Below, one piece after another: positions 16,077-25,846 of a stretch of 44,655 nt of DNA. This stretch comes from Leeuwenhoekiella polynyae (lineage in GTDB: Bacteria > Bacteroidota > Bacteroidia > Flavobacteriales > Flavobacteriaceae). The notes beneath the pieces are model-generated. The model had not been told where the DNA came from and did not search any database. It saw nothing but the letters and a program-made list of their open reading frames with translations. Each line of letters starts with the position of its first letter. Within the stretch, counting starts at the first letter, position 1. Made by a program: the position numbers and the translations under genes. The stretch lies in assembly GCF_004104075.1 (NCBI RefSeq), contig NZ_QOVK01000029.1, positions 1 to 44,655 of the forward strand, given 5' to 3'.

Positions 16077-16919
16077 ATGAAACATTTTTTCTTTACAATA
16101 TTACTACTGATAGCTTGGTCATCCATTTATGCTCAGGACCTTCAACAAGTCGCATATACCTATAAAGCTACCTACGAACTTCAATTTAAAATAGACTCTA
16201 CAGATTCTGAGTCTATAAAATCAGAACCGGTACTGCTATACCTCAGCACCAATCAATCTCGCTATTTGAGCCTTAGCCAACAGTTGAAAGATTCTCTGTT
16301 TTCCACGTTAGATCGAAAAAACCGAAGTATGGCAGAATTTAGTCGCGTGCGATCGATGATTCCCAAAACAGAATTCAATTATGTAATCTTTAAATCAAAA
16401 CCTAAAAACAAACTGGTCTACGCCGAAAAGATTTTTAAAGATAAATTCAAATACACGGAAGATCTAGAAATGCGAGACTGGCAAATTAAAGCAGAGACTA
16501 AAGAAATTTTAAGCTACACAACTCAAAAAGCAGAAATTGAATTTGCTGGAAGAAACTATACTGCCTGGTTTACTGCTGAAATTCCTTTTAGTGACGGGCC
16601 TTATAAATTTACAGGATTACCTGGTCTTATTTTGGAGATCTATGATGATCAAGATCACTATCATTTTACACTAAGTGGCTTTCAGAAATTCAGTAAGCCG
16701 GTTGCTCCTTTTCTTAATTTAAATACCTACAAAACCATCGCAAAATCAGACTTGCTTCAGATAAAAGAAAACTTTGATGAGGATCCTATTTCTGCTTTGG
16801 AAGCGGCCGGTGTAAAGCTTGACTTTGCAAATTCTTCATTAAGTAAGACTCAAGCAAAACGCGATCTTTCCAACTCAAAATCTAAAAAGAACAATCCCAT
16901 TGAGCTTATTACAAACTAA
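16077..16919 (+). CDS. GLPGLI-family secreted protein 2
   Basis: This 280-aa protein has a clear signal peptide ending near IYAQ. It shares with its neighbours the segments YKATYELQFK.DSTD, ISEPVLLYL-like text and WFTAEIPFSDGPYKF, then TGLPGLILEIYD. Its ATG follows the stop of GLPGLI 1 with no gap. The C-terminus ends in NNPIELI, nearly the same as in GLPGLI 3 (NNPIELK), so these two are the closer paralogues. A 281-bp gap with no gene separates it from the thioredoxin-like gene. Confidence 0.88.
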   Translation: MKHFFFTILLLIAWSSIYAQDLQQVAYTYKATYELQFKIDSTDSESIKSEPVLLYLSTNQSRYLSLSQQLKDSLFSTLDRKNRSMAEFSRVRSMIPKTEFNYVIFKSKPKNKLVYAEKIFKDKFKYTEDLEMRDWQIKAETKEILSYTTQKAEIEFAGRNYTAWFTAEIPFSDGPYKFTGLPGLILEIYDDQDHYHFTLSGFQKFSKPVAPFLNLNTYKTIAKSDLLQIKENFDEDPISALEAAGVKLDFANSSLSKTQAKRDLSNSKSKKNNPIELITN

Positions 16920-17200
16920 TTCATTAGTTTTAACTATGGATTTAGTTTTTATTTCAAAAGAAGTTTCAGTTTTATTCATTCTAAAAGCTTCATATGAATA
17001 TTAAAAAAAGTGATATAACTCTAAAAATCAATGCTGTATTTAAAACTTTTTTCTAAAAGTGATTTTCGATAAATAACTATATAAGAAATAGATACACTCA
17101 AGTATTAGATAAATAGAAACGGAAAAGTAATGCTTGTAGAAACAACTCAAAAAAAACTACTTTAAAATAATGCTATAATGGATTCTAATATATATATAAA

Positions 17201-18340
17201 ATGAAAACCTCTTACCTCCTCTTTATAATTTTAATACCCATTATAAGCTTCAGTCAGTTTAAAATACAAGGCAAAATAATAGACCCTGAAAATAAAGAGA
17301 ATTTAGAGATCAACTTAAGCATCAGGGGTGAAATAGAAAAAACGATTCCTGTTAAAATTAATGATGCTTCTTTCTTTCTAGAATATACAATTGACGAACC
17401 CATAAATAGCATGCTGCAAATTCAAAATGCTGGAAAGTCTAAATCTGTCAAAATTCTGGTTGATAGAAATAGTTCATACAATGTGGATTTGGTGCTAGAA
17501 GATGAGCAAAAATATTTTGATGATAAATGGTTTAAAATTGAAACTAAATCGTCCTACTATCAAGTCTGGAGAAACTTTTACGATGAACAAAATGAACTGT
17601 ATTTAAAAAAGAGAAACACACTTAGTCTCTTTGAGGTAGGTAAAATATCTAAGAAAGAACTTGACCGGCAAATAGATGCAATAGAATTTAATATCACCCA
17701 AGCTTTTAAAAAATTAGCTACAGAGCATCCTGACAACTATGCTACGCCATATATTATTACGGGAGCACCTGATTTTGGCGAGCACTATTTTCCCTATTTT
17801 AAAGCACTTTCACAAAATGTAAGAACTAGTTATTGGGGTAGAACGCTTAAGTCTCGTTTAGAAGACTCAAAAACCAATTTATCAAATAACACTGCAAATT
17901 CATCAACCATTTTAGGTTCTCGATTTGCAGTATTGAAAGGCAATACACTTTCAGGAAATTACCAAGAATATTCATCAGCAAATTTAAATTCAAAACTCAC
18001 TCTTATTGATTTTTGGGCAAGTTGGTGTGGTCCCTGTAGAAAAGAAAATACAGCACTAAGCGTTTTAAACAAAAATTACGCTAAAAGCGAATTTCAAATT
18101 ATAAGCTTCTCGTTAGACACAAACCAAAATAAGTGGGAAAAAGCTTCAAAAATAGACAACATAACGTGGAAAAACATTTCTGATCTAAAAGGAGTAAAAT
18201 CTTATATCATCAATGATTTTCAAATCAAACAATTACCTAGAAATATTTTGGTAAATGCTGAAGGTAAAATTATTGCTTTGGATAAAACAGGAACTAATTT
18301 AAAAGATTTTGTAAGTGAATATCTAAACAGTAATCCTTAA
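17201..18340 (+). CDS. TlpA-like secreted thioredoxin-fold protein with N-terminal DUF4369-like domain
   Basis: This 379-aa protein has a signal peptide (MKTSYLLFIILIPIISFSQ). A β-rich DUF4369-like N-terminal domain covers about 20-110, a helical linker follows, and the C-terminal thioredoxin fold carries the redox motif WASWCGPCRKEN at about 272-283. A cis-proline candidate is in QLPRNILV. It should act in the periplasm as a disulfide reductase or isomerase. It sits between GLPGLI 2 and GLPGLI 3, so its substrates may be the products of this block, though none of the GLPGLI proteins is cysteine-rich. Confidence 0.88.
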   Translation: MKTSYLLFIILIPIISFSQFKIQGKIIDPENKENLEINLSIRGEIEKTIPVKINDASFFLEYTIDEPINSMLQIQNAGKSKSVKILVDRNSSYNVDLVLEDEQKYFDDKWFKIETKSSYYQVWRNFYDEQNELYLKKRNTLSLFEVGKISKKELDRQIDAIEFNITQAFKKLATEHPDNYATPYIITGAPDFGEHYFPYFKALSQNVRTSYWGRTLKSRLEDSKTNLSNNTANSSTILGSRFAVLKGNTLSGNYQEYSSANLNSKLTLIDFWASWCGPCRKENTALSVLNKNYAKSEFQIISFSLDTNQNKWEKASKIDNITWKNISDLKGVKSYIINDFQIKQLPRNILVNAEGKIIALDKTGTNLKDFVSEYLNSNP

Positions 18341-18369
18341 TTCAATTTATTATTAAAAAACGGTCTAAT

Positions 18370-19203
18370 ATGCGTCTCTATACTTATTCCTTTTTCCTTA
18401 TCACTTTTCTAATTTCATCATTGGGTTTCAGCCAAAACAAACTCAAAGGAAAACTAGAATATAAAGTAACTTATAAATTGAGCTTTCAGCTCGATTCTAC
18501 TGATGCAGATTCGCGAAAGTCTGAATTGATGATTCTTTACTTAGGTGAAGACTTTTCCAAGTATTTAAGCCGTGCAAAAATCCTTGCCAATCCTATTGTA
18601 CGTGAAGGTAACTCCGGCCATACTGCGCGCAGTGCGACAACTAATTTTCATTATGAAATTATCAAGCAACGCGATCAGGACAGTTTATTGTATCTGCTGA
18701 AATTTCCTGAAGGAGACGACCGCTTTGTCTATGAAGAATCTAAACATCAATTCAATTGGAAAATAGAACAAGACACCAAAACTATTGAAGGATTCAGCGT
18801 ACAAAAAGCTACCACTGCTTTTGCCGGCCGAAAATACACAGCCTGGTTTACTACTGAAATCCCTATTGCAGACGGCCCTTATAAATTTAATGGGCTTCCG
18901 GGATTAATTCTTGAAATATCAGACTCCCAAAACTATTGGAATTTTGAATTTGTAGGTTTAGAAAAGCTTTCACCCAAAATCAACTACCAATTAAATCTGA
19001 AGCAATATGCGGAGACAACTCGTGAAGATTTGGAGAAAACCTGGTACCGATACCGAAGTGACCCTATGGGTTATGGAGGCGGCATTCCTGAAAACATAAC
19101 CATTAGTGCCGAGGTCCATCAAAAGTATAGAGAGTCGTTTGCTAAAATGTTAGAAGCTGAGAATAATCCTATAGAACTTAAATCCTTTGAAAAAAAACCT
19201 TAA
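18370..19203 (+). CDS. GLPGLI-family secreted protein 3
   Basis: This 277-aa paralogue of the two upstream GLPGLI proteins has a signal peptide ending near LGFSQN, the segment WFTTEIPIADGPYKF and the motif NGLPGLILEIS. It starts 29 bp after the TlpA-like gene. Its last 17 bases overlap the start of the TonB-like gene, which begins within its own stop region. This is translational coupling between the GLPGLI protein and the outer-membrane protein. Confidence 0.88.
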   Translation: MRLYTYSFFLITFLISSLGFSQNKLKGKLEYKVTYKLSFQLDSTDADSRKSELMILYLGEDFSKYLSRAKILANPIVREGNSGHTARSATTNFHYEIIKQRDQDSLLYLLKFPEGDDRFVYEESKHQFNWKIEQDTKTIEGFSVQKATTAFAGRKYTAWFTTEIPIADGPYKFNGLPGLILEISDSQNYWNFEFVGLEKLSPKINYQLNLKQYAETTREDLEKTWYRYRSDPMGYGGGIPENITISAEVHQKYRESFAKMLEAENNPIELKSFEKKP

Positions 19204-21820
19204 TCTCTTTTTTTTATTGATTTGGCTTTGCACATTCTCGGGCTTTGCCCAAACCACGATTAGTGGAACAGTGTTTGATGAAAAAAATCAGGCTTTAAGC
19301 GGTGCAACGATCACGATTAGCAGAGATTCGATTTCTTCAATTCTTGCTTATGCGATTTCTAAATCAGATGGAAGTTTTCAGATTAAACTCAATACTCAAG
19401 AAGAAAAAGTCATTTTAAAAGCATCTTACATAGGTTTACAAACAGTCACAAGAACTCTTCAAAATAAGACCCAAAACATAGCTATTCAGCTCCTGCCCTC
19501 TTCTGAAGAACTTAAAGAAGTAGTAGTCAAATCCGAACTCATTCAACGTCGGGGAGACACGCTTAGCTTTTCAGTGGAAGCTTTTAAAGACAAAAACGAT
19601 CGCGTGATTGCCGATGTGTTGCGTAAAATGCCGGGTATCGAAATTAAACCGGGCGGGCAAATTCACTATCAGGGCAAACCCATTCAAAAATATTATATAG
19701 AAGGGCTTGATTTGCTTGAAGGTCGCTACAGCCTGGCCAATGAAAACCTTGCTGCAGATGCAGTTTCAAAAGTTGAAATCCTCGAAAACCACCAGCCGAT
19801 ACGGGTTTTAGACAGTCTGGAATTTTCTGAGCGCGCCTCGCTCAATATTAAACTAAAAAATGACGTTACCCTAAGCGGAACCGCAAAGCTTGGGTTAGGC
19901 GCAGCTCCGCTACTTTGGGAGACCAATCTCACCCCGATGCTTTTCACTAAAAAACGACAGGTAATCGCAAGCTATCAAAGCAACAACACGGGAAAAAATG
20001 TATCGAGTCAAATCAGTGATTTTTCGCTGAATCTCGCGGGTAATACGTATGATATTGAAAAAAATGATTGGCTATCTATTCTAAACCCTGCTACTCCACC
20101 CTTTTCACAGCAGCGCTGGCTAGATAATAACGTGCACCTGGCTTCAGCCAATGCCATTCAGCGCCTTAAAAACGATCTGGATCTCAAAGTAAACGCTTCG
20201 TATCTCAACGATTACCAGCAACAAGTGGGATCTGTAAATACGCAGATTTTTACACCTACAGACACCATTACTATTCTCGAAAAAACACAAAACCGAATCT
20301 TTACAAAAACCCTGCAGGGAAAACTTACTTTAGAACAAAACGCAAAAAAGAATTATCTAAAAAATCAACTGGAATTCAATGGCTTTTGGGACTCCAAAAT
20401 AGGAAATTTACACCGCGAAAAGGCAAAAATAAATCAGAATCTCAGCAACCTGTTCAGTGGTTTTAAAAACCAGCTCACGATACTCAAAACTTTTGGAAAG
20501 CAACTCATCACGTTTAATTCGAATACCGGCTACACCCATTCTAATCAAGATCTATACGTTGTTCCCGGCCAGTTTGAAGAGCTTTTAAACGATGGAGACG
20601 CTTATTCAAAAACTCAACAAACACTTCAGTCCCAAAAATGGTTCACCGACAATTCTGCCGGTATGACTAAAGCTTTGGGGAATTTTACAAGTACTTCAAA
20701 ATTAGGTTTTGCTTTCCAAGAAGAAACTTTGAATAGTGACATTTATTTAGAGGAAAACCCAAAACCTCTAGGTAAAGATTTTAAGAATAGAACGCGATTT
20801 TATTCTAATGAAATATACTTAGATCATAAGCTGAGTTATAAAAACAAAAATGAAACTTGGAGTTTGAGATTGAATACTCCGCTGGCTTATAAAAATTTTA
20901 AACTGAAAGGTGAAAATTCACAAAACCTCAACGCTTTTGTCTTTGAACCTAATCTTTACTTAAGACGTAAACTTTCTGCCTATTGGGAAGCCTCTATCTC
21001 TGGGAGTTTAAATTATAACTTCGGAAAAATACAGCGTTTACATGCCGGTTATTTGCTTACCAATTATCGAAATATACAGCGCTACAACACGCCAATTTCT
21101 GAAAGTGTTGTTCAGAATTATTCCGCTTCGCTTAATTACAGAAACCCGGTGAAGCGTTTGTTTATTAAAGGTTCATATTCCTTAGGACACACAACAAATA
21201 ATTTACTCTACAGCAATCAGATCGCTGCTAATGGAGCTACTATTTTAGAAGCGATTTTAAGAGATAATACTATGCATACCCAACGCTACAATCTTGAAGC
21301 CAGTAAATACATTAGTAACATAAACACCTCGGCTAAAGTAACTACTTCATATACACAAACACAAAAAGACCAACTGCTCAATGATCAATTAACAGCAACT
21401 AAAAATGAATCTTATAATCTACACACTAGCCTGGAATCTGAAATTTTAAAATGGTTGAGTCTCTTGTATAACAGCACTTACTCCTTATTTAAATCCAGTT
21501 TAGAAGTGACAACGCTGCAACAAATAAACACCCAGCAGCACAATGCAGATCTATATTTGTATCCTTGGGAAAATCAATATGTGAGTATAGGTGGTGAATA
21601 TTATAAAAACTCACTTTCAAATTCGGACAACAACTACTTTTTGAACTTGAGTTATCAATATACATTCACCAAAAAGAAGATTGATTTGAACCTTATGTGG
21701 AGTAATATTTTAAATACCAAAAACTTTATCAACGCTTCCAGCAGTGAATATTTTATTACCCAAAACAGCTATATCTTGCGCCCTTCGCAAGTTTTAGCAA
21801 GTATTTCGTTTAGTTTTTAA
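19187..21820 (+). CDS. TonB-dependent-receptor-like outer-membrane β-barrel with carboxypeptidase-like N-terminal domain
   Basis: This 877-aa protein has a signal peptide, a carboxypeptidase-regulatory-like domain (about 22-105, TISGTVFDEKNQALSGATI), a plug-like region (VIADVLRKMPGIEI, about 140-220) and a long C-terminal β-barrel ending in ISFSF, an outer-membrane signature. The start is TTG at 19187: the frame is closed by a stop at 19172, and this codon gives a proper signal peptide (MKKNLNLFF). It overlaps GLPGLI 3 by 17 bp. Proteins of this type are commonly linked to GLPGLI genes; the substrate is unknown. Confidence 0.85.
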   Translation: MKKNLNLFFLLIWLCTFSGFAQTTISGTVFDEKNQALSGATITISRDSISSILAYAISKSDGSFQIKLNTQEEKVILKASYIGLQTVTRTLQNKTQNIAIQLLPSSEELKEVVVKSELIQRRGDTLSFSVEAFKDKNDRVIADVLRKMPGIEIKPGGQIHYQGKPIQKYYIEGLDLLEGRYSLANENLAADAVSKVEILENHQPIRVLDSLEFSERASLNIKLKNDVTLSGTAKLGLGAAPLLWETNLTPMLFTKKRQVIASYQSNNTGKNVSSQISDFSLNLAGNTYDIEKNDWLSILNPATPPFSQQRWLDNNVHLASANAIQRLKNDLDLKVNASYLNDYQQQVGSVNTQIFTPTDTITILEKTQNRIFTKTLQGKLTLEQNAKKNYLKNQLEFNGFWDSKIGNLHREKAKINQNLSNLFSGFKNQLTILKTFGKQLITFNSNTGYTHSNQDLYVVPGQFEELLNDGDAYSKTQQTLQSQKWFTDNSAGMTKALGNFTSTSKLGFAFQEETLNSDIYLEENPKPLGKDFKNRTRFYSNEIYLDHKLSYKNKNETWSLRLNTPLAYKNFKLKGENSQNLNAFVFEPNLYLRRKLSAYWEASISGSLNYNFGKIQRLHAGYLLTNYRNIQRYNTPISESVVQNYSASLNYRNPVKRLFIKGSYSLGHTTNNLLYSNQIAANGATILEAILRDNTMHTQRYNLEASKYISNINTSAKVTTSYTQTQKDQLLNDQLTATKNESYNLHTSLESEILKWLSLLYNSTYSLFKSSLEVTTLQQINTQQHNADLYLYPWENQYVSIGGEYYKNSLSNSDNNYFLNLSYQYTFTKKKIDLNLMWSNILNTKNFINASSSEYFITQNSYILRPSQVLASISFSF

Positions 21821-21874
21821 TATTGATTCTATTATAAAATTATTTTTCTTAGAAAATCAAAAGTATAAATCGGA

Positions 21875-21985
21875 ATGCGAGCAACAAAGGCTGTGACTAT
21901 TCGTAAAGAATTATTGGCTAATAACAAATATGATGAGACAAGGGGCAACAGAGAAGTTACTTTCATAGCGATGTATAAAATTTAA
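21875..21985 (+). pseudogene. Possible OmpA-like C-terminal remnant
   Basis: A 36-codon frame reads RATKAVTIRKELLANNKYD, then RGNREVTFIAMYKI before a stop. It resembles the end of an OmpA-like peptidoglycan-binding domain with its middle deleted. It has no proper start or promoter. Evidence is weak because the match is short. Confidence 0.3.
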
Positions 21986-22106
21986 TTCTTGCTTTCAAAA
22001 TAAGATATGTGTCAACTATAAAAGCTTATTTTTAAGAATTAAAGTTCTTTCTTCCGCTAAAATCTTTTAAAAAAATAATATTTTCTGAATCCAAAATTAT
22101 TGAACA

Positions 22107-24119
22107 ATGCTAAAAAAGAAGACAAGCTTATTAATACTCCTACTTTTAAACTTCTATTTTCTAAAAGCTCAAGCCCAAAAAAATGACAATTATTGGGACA
22201 TTTCTTCTTCAAAAAGCATTGTGTGGAATGTAAACAAAACAAATTCCTATCCACATGGAGATAACATTGAGATGTCTGGAAAAAAGGTTTCCGCAATAAT
22301 TTATTATGATGTTAATGAGGATAAAGAACTCAGTCTAAAGCGTGAAATTATATATCCGCAATTAAGAACTATTGAGGAGGATTGGAGAAAATACCGGGCG
22401 TATTATAAGAAAATCTACGCAGATGAAAGTGAACCAACAGTTACAGCGGGTGGTTCTAATTTGGTATTCAAAAAAGTTGATTCTGTAGAAATTAATGGTA
22501 AAATCACTTTTTACCATACTCCGGTACAGGAGGTAATTCTTAAAAGAACTTTATTTCCATCCATGAATCAAAGAGTATTTGTGGAAAATTGGGAATTAGT
22601 AAATACAAGTGACACAACAAAAGAATTACAAATTGGCAAGACATACACGCTTGATCAACTCAGAGGATACAAAGGAAACTACACCAGTCATGTTTATAAT
22701 GATGCTGATAGCGCAATTAGCCTGCTCCCTCATTCATCCTATACTTTCACGCTTTATTTTTCTGCAGCTATTGATCAAGAACCTATAAAAGGCTTTAAAT
22801 ACAAAGAAATTGAAAAGGAACGCAATCAATTTCTCCAAAAAATTGAAGAAAATCTTGTTTTAGAAACGTCAAATCCTGTAATAGATCAACTTTTTTATTT
22901 TTCAAAAATACGTGCTTCTGAAAGTATTTTTGAATCAGAGATGGGACTGGTACACTCACCGGGAGGAGGTAATTATTATATAGGTATTTGGGCAAATGAT
23001 CAGGCAGAATACAGCGGTCCTTTCTTTCCTTTTTTAGGTTATGAAACGGGTATTGAAGCTGCAAAAAATGCCTATATCATGTTCTTAAAAAATATTCCTG
23101 AAGATTCTTCTCCAATATGTTACTCATTTGAAATTGATGGAGAACTGCCCTCCTGTGGAAAAGACAGAGGAGATGCCGCTATGATCGCATACGGAGCGTC
23201 CCAGTTCTTATTGCGAAATGCCGATAAAAAATTTGCAAAAAAAATATGGCCGTTAATTGAGTGGAGCCTGAACTATTGCCATAATAATAGGAATATAGAA
23301 GGAGTCGTTTTATCAGAGACAGATGAGATGGAAGGAAGAATATCTACAGGCGAAGCAAACCTTTCGACAAATTCTTTGTATTATGGAGGATTACTCAATG
23401 CCTCATATCTTGCTAAAGATCTTGGTTTCCATGATTTATCTACTCAGTATTTAAAGCGCAGTGTTGAAATGGCTCATGCCATCGAGGAGTATTTTGGTGA
23501 TAACATAGAAGGCTTAAATACCTATCGTTATTTTAAAGGAAATACGCATCTCAGACATTGGATCTGTTTACCACTGGTTATGGGAATCGAAAAAAGAGCG
23601 GAAGCAACCGCCAATGCACTTCTCGAAAAACTTTGGACAGCAAATGGGGTTTTAGTGGAACTAGATCCCAACTCAACAGAGCCTGAGGTTTTTTGGGACA
23701 GAGGAACTTTATACGCCTTAAGAGGAACCTTTAAAGCTGGATTATTTGACCAGTCTCTCCACAAGTTAGTTGATTACTCAAATAAAAGACTATTAGGAGA
23801 TCACGTACCCTACCCTATAGAAGCTTTTCCTGAGAATAATATGAAACACCTTTCCGCAGAGAGTGCTTTGTATTGCAGATTAATTATTGAAGGTATATTG
23901 TCATTTGAACAAACTGAATTCAATTCTTTTAGTATTACACCTCAACTAAACGATGATCTATCCAGATTAAGTCTCAAAAATCTATATATTGGTGAAAAAG
24001 CCGTTTCAATTGACCTGGAGTTGATAGAAGATAAAATTGACACTAAAATTTATCTAAATGGAGTTGAACTTATTAATAAACGGGTCAAAGCTGGTGAAAA
24101 AGTAACTATTAAAATCTAA
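22107..24119 (+). CDS. Secreted six-hairpin glycosidase-like protein (α/α barrel)
   Basis: This 670-aa protein has a signal peptide (MLKKKTSLLILLLLNFYF). A β-rich N-terminal domain (about 25-230; VENWELVNTSDTTKEL is typical of such β-sandwiches) precedes a helical barrel (about 250-600) with HSPGGGNYYIGIWANDQAEY, DRGDAAMIAYGASQFL and VFWDRGTLYALRG, and a small C-terminal β domain. This layout fits (α/α)6 glycoside hydrolases. Candidate acids are D and E in WANDQAE and ETDEMEGR. I cannot name a GH family or substrate. It stands alone, ending at a bidirectional terminator shared with azoR. Confidence 0.75.
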   Translation: MLKKKTSLLILLLLNFYFLKAQAQKNDNYWDISSSKSIVWNVNKTNSYPHGDNIEMSGKKVSAIIYYDVNEDKELSLKREIIYPQLRTIEEDWRKYRAYYKKIYADESEPTVTAGGSNLVFKKVDSVEINGKITFYHTPVQEVILKRTLFPSMNQRVFVENWELVNTSDTTKELQIGKTYTLDQLRGYKGNYTSHVYNDADSAISLLPHSSYTFTLYFSAAIDQEPIKGFKYKEIEKERNQFLQKIEENLVLETSNPVIDQLFYFSKIRASESIFESEMGLVHSPGGGNYYIGIWANDQAEYSGPFFPFLGYETGIEAAKNAYIMFLKNIPEDSSPICYSFEIDGELPSCGKDRGDAAMIAYGASQFLLRNADKKFAKKIWPLIEWSLNYCHNNRNIEGVVLSETDEMEGRISTGEANLSTNSLYYGGLLNASYLAKDLGFHDLSTQYLKRSVEMAHAIEEYFGDNIEGLNTYRYFKGNTHLRHWICLPLVMGIEKRAEATANALLEKLWTANGVLVELDPNSTEPEVFWDRGTLYALRGTFKAGLFDQSLHKLVDYSNKRLLGDHVPYPIEAFPENNMKHLSAESALYCRLIIEGILSFEQTEFNSFSITPQLNDDLSRLSLKNLYIGEKAVSIDLELIEDKIDTKIYLNGVELINKRVKAGEKVTIKI

Positions 24120-24172
24120 GTTCACGGAATAGGACATTAACGCTTTTGATAGTACGTATTGGAAACAAAAAA

Positions 24173-24190
24173 GCCATGAATGATCATGGC
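24173..24190. terminator. Bidirectional terminator between the glycosidase-like gene and azoR
   Basis: GCCATGA and TCATGGC form a perfect 7-bp stem around ATGA, with AAAAAA on its left for the minus strand and TTAAA on its right. It lies between two convergent genes. Confidence 0.75.
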
Positions 24191-24220
24191 TTAAACAGAT
24201 AACATGCAGGAGTATGTCTT

Positions 24221-24832
24221 TCAATCAATTACAATACTATTAATTCCCTTTTCTAATGCTGTATCTTGTATAATAGGTACGTGTAGGCCTTCAGCTCTAA
24301 ACACGGTAAAATCTGTCATCCCTAAGAATCCTAAGAATGATTTTAGGTAAGGTGCTACAAAATCATGCTCTTTGCCTTGTTCATCTGTATAAATACCTCC
24401 TGAACTCATCGCAACATACACTTTTTTACCGGATACGAAACCAATAGGAATTCCATCTGAATTATAACCAAATGTAATTCCTCGACGTGTTATATGATCT
24501 ATCCAAGCTTTAAGAGAAGAATGAATGGTCCGGTTGATAAGTGGCGCGCCTATTACCAGTATATCACAATCAAATAATTGTTTCAATAGTTTATCTGACA
24601 ATTGAAGAGCTTGCCTAATTTCATCGGTATGCTCCTCTTCTGGAGTAAACATTGCATTTAAAATTTCTGGTGTTAGGTGTGGGATATTACGTTCCACTAC
24701 ATCCAATTGTTCAAGTATACTGTTAGGATATTTTTCCTTTATTTTTTCAACTATAGCAGTTCCTAACCTTTTGCTGTATGACTTTTCTCCCATGATACTG
24801 GAGTTGATTTGTAATATTCTCTTTGAGTTCAT
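24221..24832 (-). CDS. azoR: FMN-dependent NADH-azoreductase / quinone reductase
   Basis: This 203-aa flavodoxin-fold protein matches the AzoR family: RILQINSSIMGEKSYSKRLG binds the FMN phosphate, and APLINRTIHSSLKAWIDHI followed by RRGITFGYNSDG is the typical core. Such enzymes reduce quinones and azo compounds with NAD(P)H in the cytoplasm. It is divergent from hxlR, and an HxlR-type operator lies between them. Genes paired this way are usually induced by electrophiles or quinones sensed by the HxlR protein; that regulation is inferred. Confidence 0.92.
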   Translation of the reverse strand: MNSKRILQINSSIMGEKSYSKRLGTAIVEKIKEKYPNSILEQLDVVERNIPHLTPEILNAMFTPEEEHTDEIRQALQLSDKLLKQLFDCDILVIGAPLINRTIHSSLKAWIDHITRRGITFGYNSDGIPIGFVSGKKVYVAMSSGGIYTDEQGKEHDFVAPYLKSFLGFLGMTDFTVFRAEGLHVPIIQDTALEKGINSIVID

Positions 24833-24859
24833 TTTGTATTTTATTAGACTTTAAAAACA

Positions 24860-24867
24860 CAAAACTA
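24860..24867 (-). promoter_or_regulatory. -7 box of azoR
   Basis: On the minus strand this reads TAGTTTTG, a perfect TAnnTTTG box 27 bp upstream of the azoR start. A TTTTG about 15 bp further upstream could be the -33 element. Confidence 0.55.
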
Positions 24868-24896
24868 ATCTGAATAACTATGCAAAAGATAGGAGT

Positions 24897-24940
24897 TACC
24901 TAAAGGAAAGCGGTTCCCTTTAGGTAAGTTAGTATCTTTG
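24897..24940 (+). promoter_or_regulatory. Operator and promoter of hxlR
   Basis: A perfect 10-bp inverted repeat (TACCTAAAGG at 24897-24906, CCTTTAGGTA at 24917-24926) is followed by a TATCTTTG -7 box (24933-24940). That box ends only 4 bases before the hxlR ATG, so the transcript would be essentially leaderless. The palindrome covers the -33 region, which fits autorepression and control of the divergent azoR. Confidence 0.7.
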
Positions 24941-24944
24941 TAAC

Positions 24945-25307
24945 ATGATAAAAACTAAAGAAACAGCATCAATTACAAAAGAGGAATGCTCAAGCAATTT
25001 GAGAAGTGTAATAGATGCTTTGTATGTTTTGAATGGCAAATGGAAATTGCCCATCGTGTTGAGTTTAATCAACTCTCCAAAACGGTTTAATCAGATTATG
25101 AAAGATCTGGAAGGTATTTCTCCTAAAATACTAGCTCAAGAGCTCAGGCATTTAGAACAAAACAAACTGGTAGTAAGAAATGTATTTCCTACTACCCCCG
25201 TAAGCATCATTTACGAGGCATCGCCATATAGTGATACATTAAAAGATGTATTAAGAACTTTGAGTGACTGGGGTGCTGGCCATCGGAAGAAAATTATTGA
25301 AGAGTAA
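24945..25307 (+). CDS. HxlR-family winged-helix transcriptional regulator
   Basis: This 120-aa protein has the HxlR signature CSSNLRSVIDALYVLNGKWK, then LSLINSPKRFNQIMKDLEGISPKILAQELRHLE, which is the winged helix. C14 near the N-terminus (EECSSNL) is the position that senses electrophiles or oxidants in related regulators. It is divergent from azoR and preceded by a matching palindrome. It most likely represses azoR and itself until its cysteine is modified. Confidence 0.92.
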   Translation: MIKTKETASITKEECSSNLRSVIDALYVLNGKWKLPIVLSLINSPKRFNQIMKDLEGISPKILAQELRHLEQNKLVVRNVFPTTPVSIIYEASPYSDTLKDVLRTLSDWGAGHRKKIIEE

Positions 25308-25846
25308 ATCGATAAGAAATTCGCTAAAGGCTTCTGAATTTCATTTACAAGTTTTGTTTGAATGAACCTGTTGGCGACTGAGATGCTAATGCTATTGGAA
25401 GCTTTATAATAAGGTTTTGTATTAAAAATAATATGCTTCATTAGGTCACTAAGAAATTTTTCTAAACCTTTTCTCATCTTGCCGTTAACTACCACCTAAC
25501 CGAAAGTCGTGGCTATTGGGTTTCTATTTTTTTTATGTCTTTGGTAACTATTTAAATTCATTTAATCAACGGTACCCAGTAATTACCATTATAAATTGTT
25601 CTACCCATTTTTTTCCACGTTTCTCAAGTTCAGCTTCTCATACAAATCCCTTTTTCTTGTACCTTTTCTTACTTTATTGAAAATAATTTTACCCAATCGG
25701 TATTATGATAGCATCACAGAAAACACAATGCCCGTTATAAATCTCAACCAAAATTTTAAATAGATTTTACTACTGACAAACTGTTGTCACCCTTCCAATT
25801 TACTTTTGGTTTAAATACTAATAAACAACTATTTAAATCATCTATC
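25308..25846. other. Intergenic stretch without a supported gene
   Basis: This 539-bp region has only frames without good starts or family likeness. The minus strand has an open stretch (about 25290-25495) that reads MKHIIFNTKPYYKASNS, but it runs into hxlR and resembles nothing known to me. The last ~60 bases before 25847 probably hold the DinB-family gene's leader. Confidence 0.4.

Noticed and set aside
25211-25495. Minus-strand 94-codon frame after hxlR
   Set aside because: It runs into the hxlR coding sequence, lacks a family and has no promoter box; treated as non-coding.
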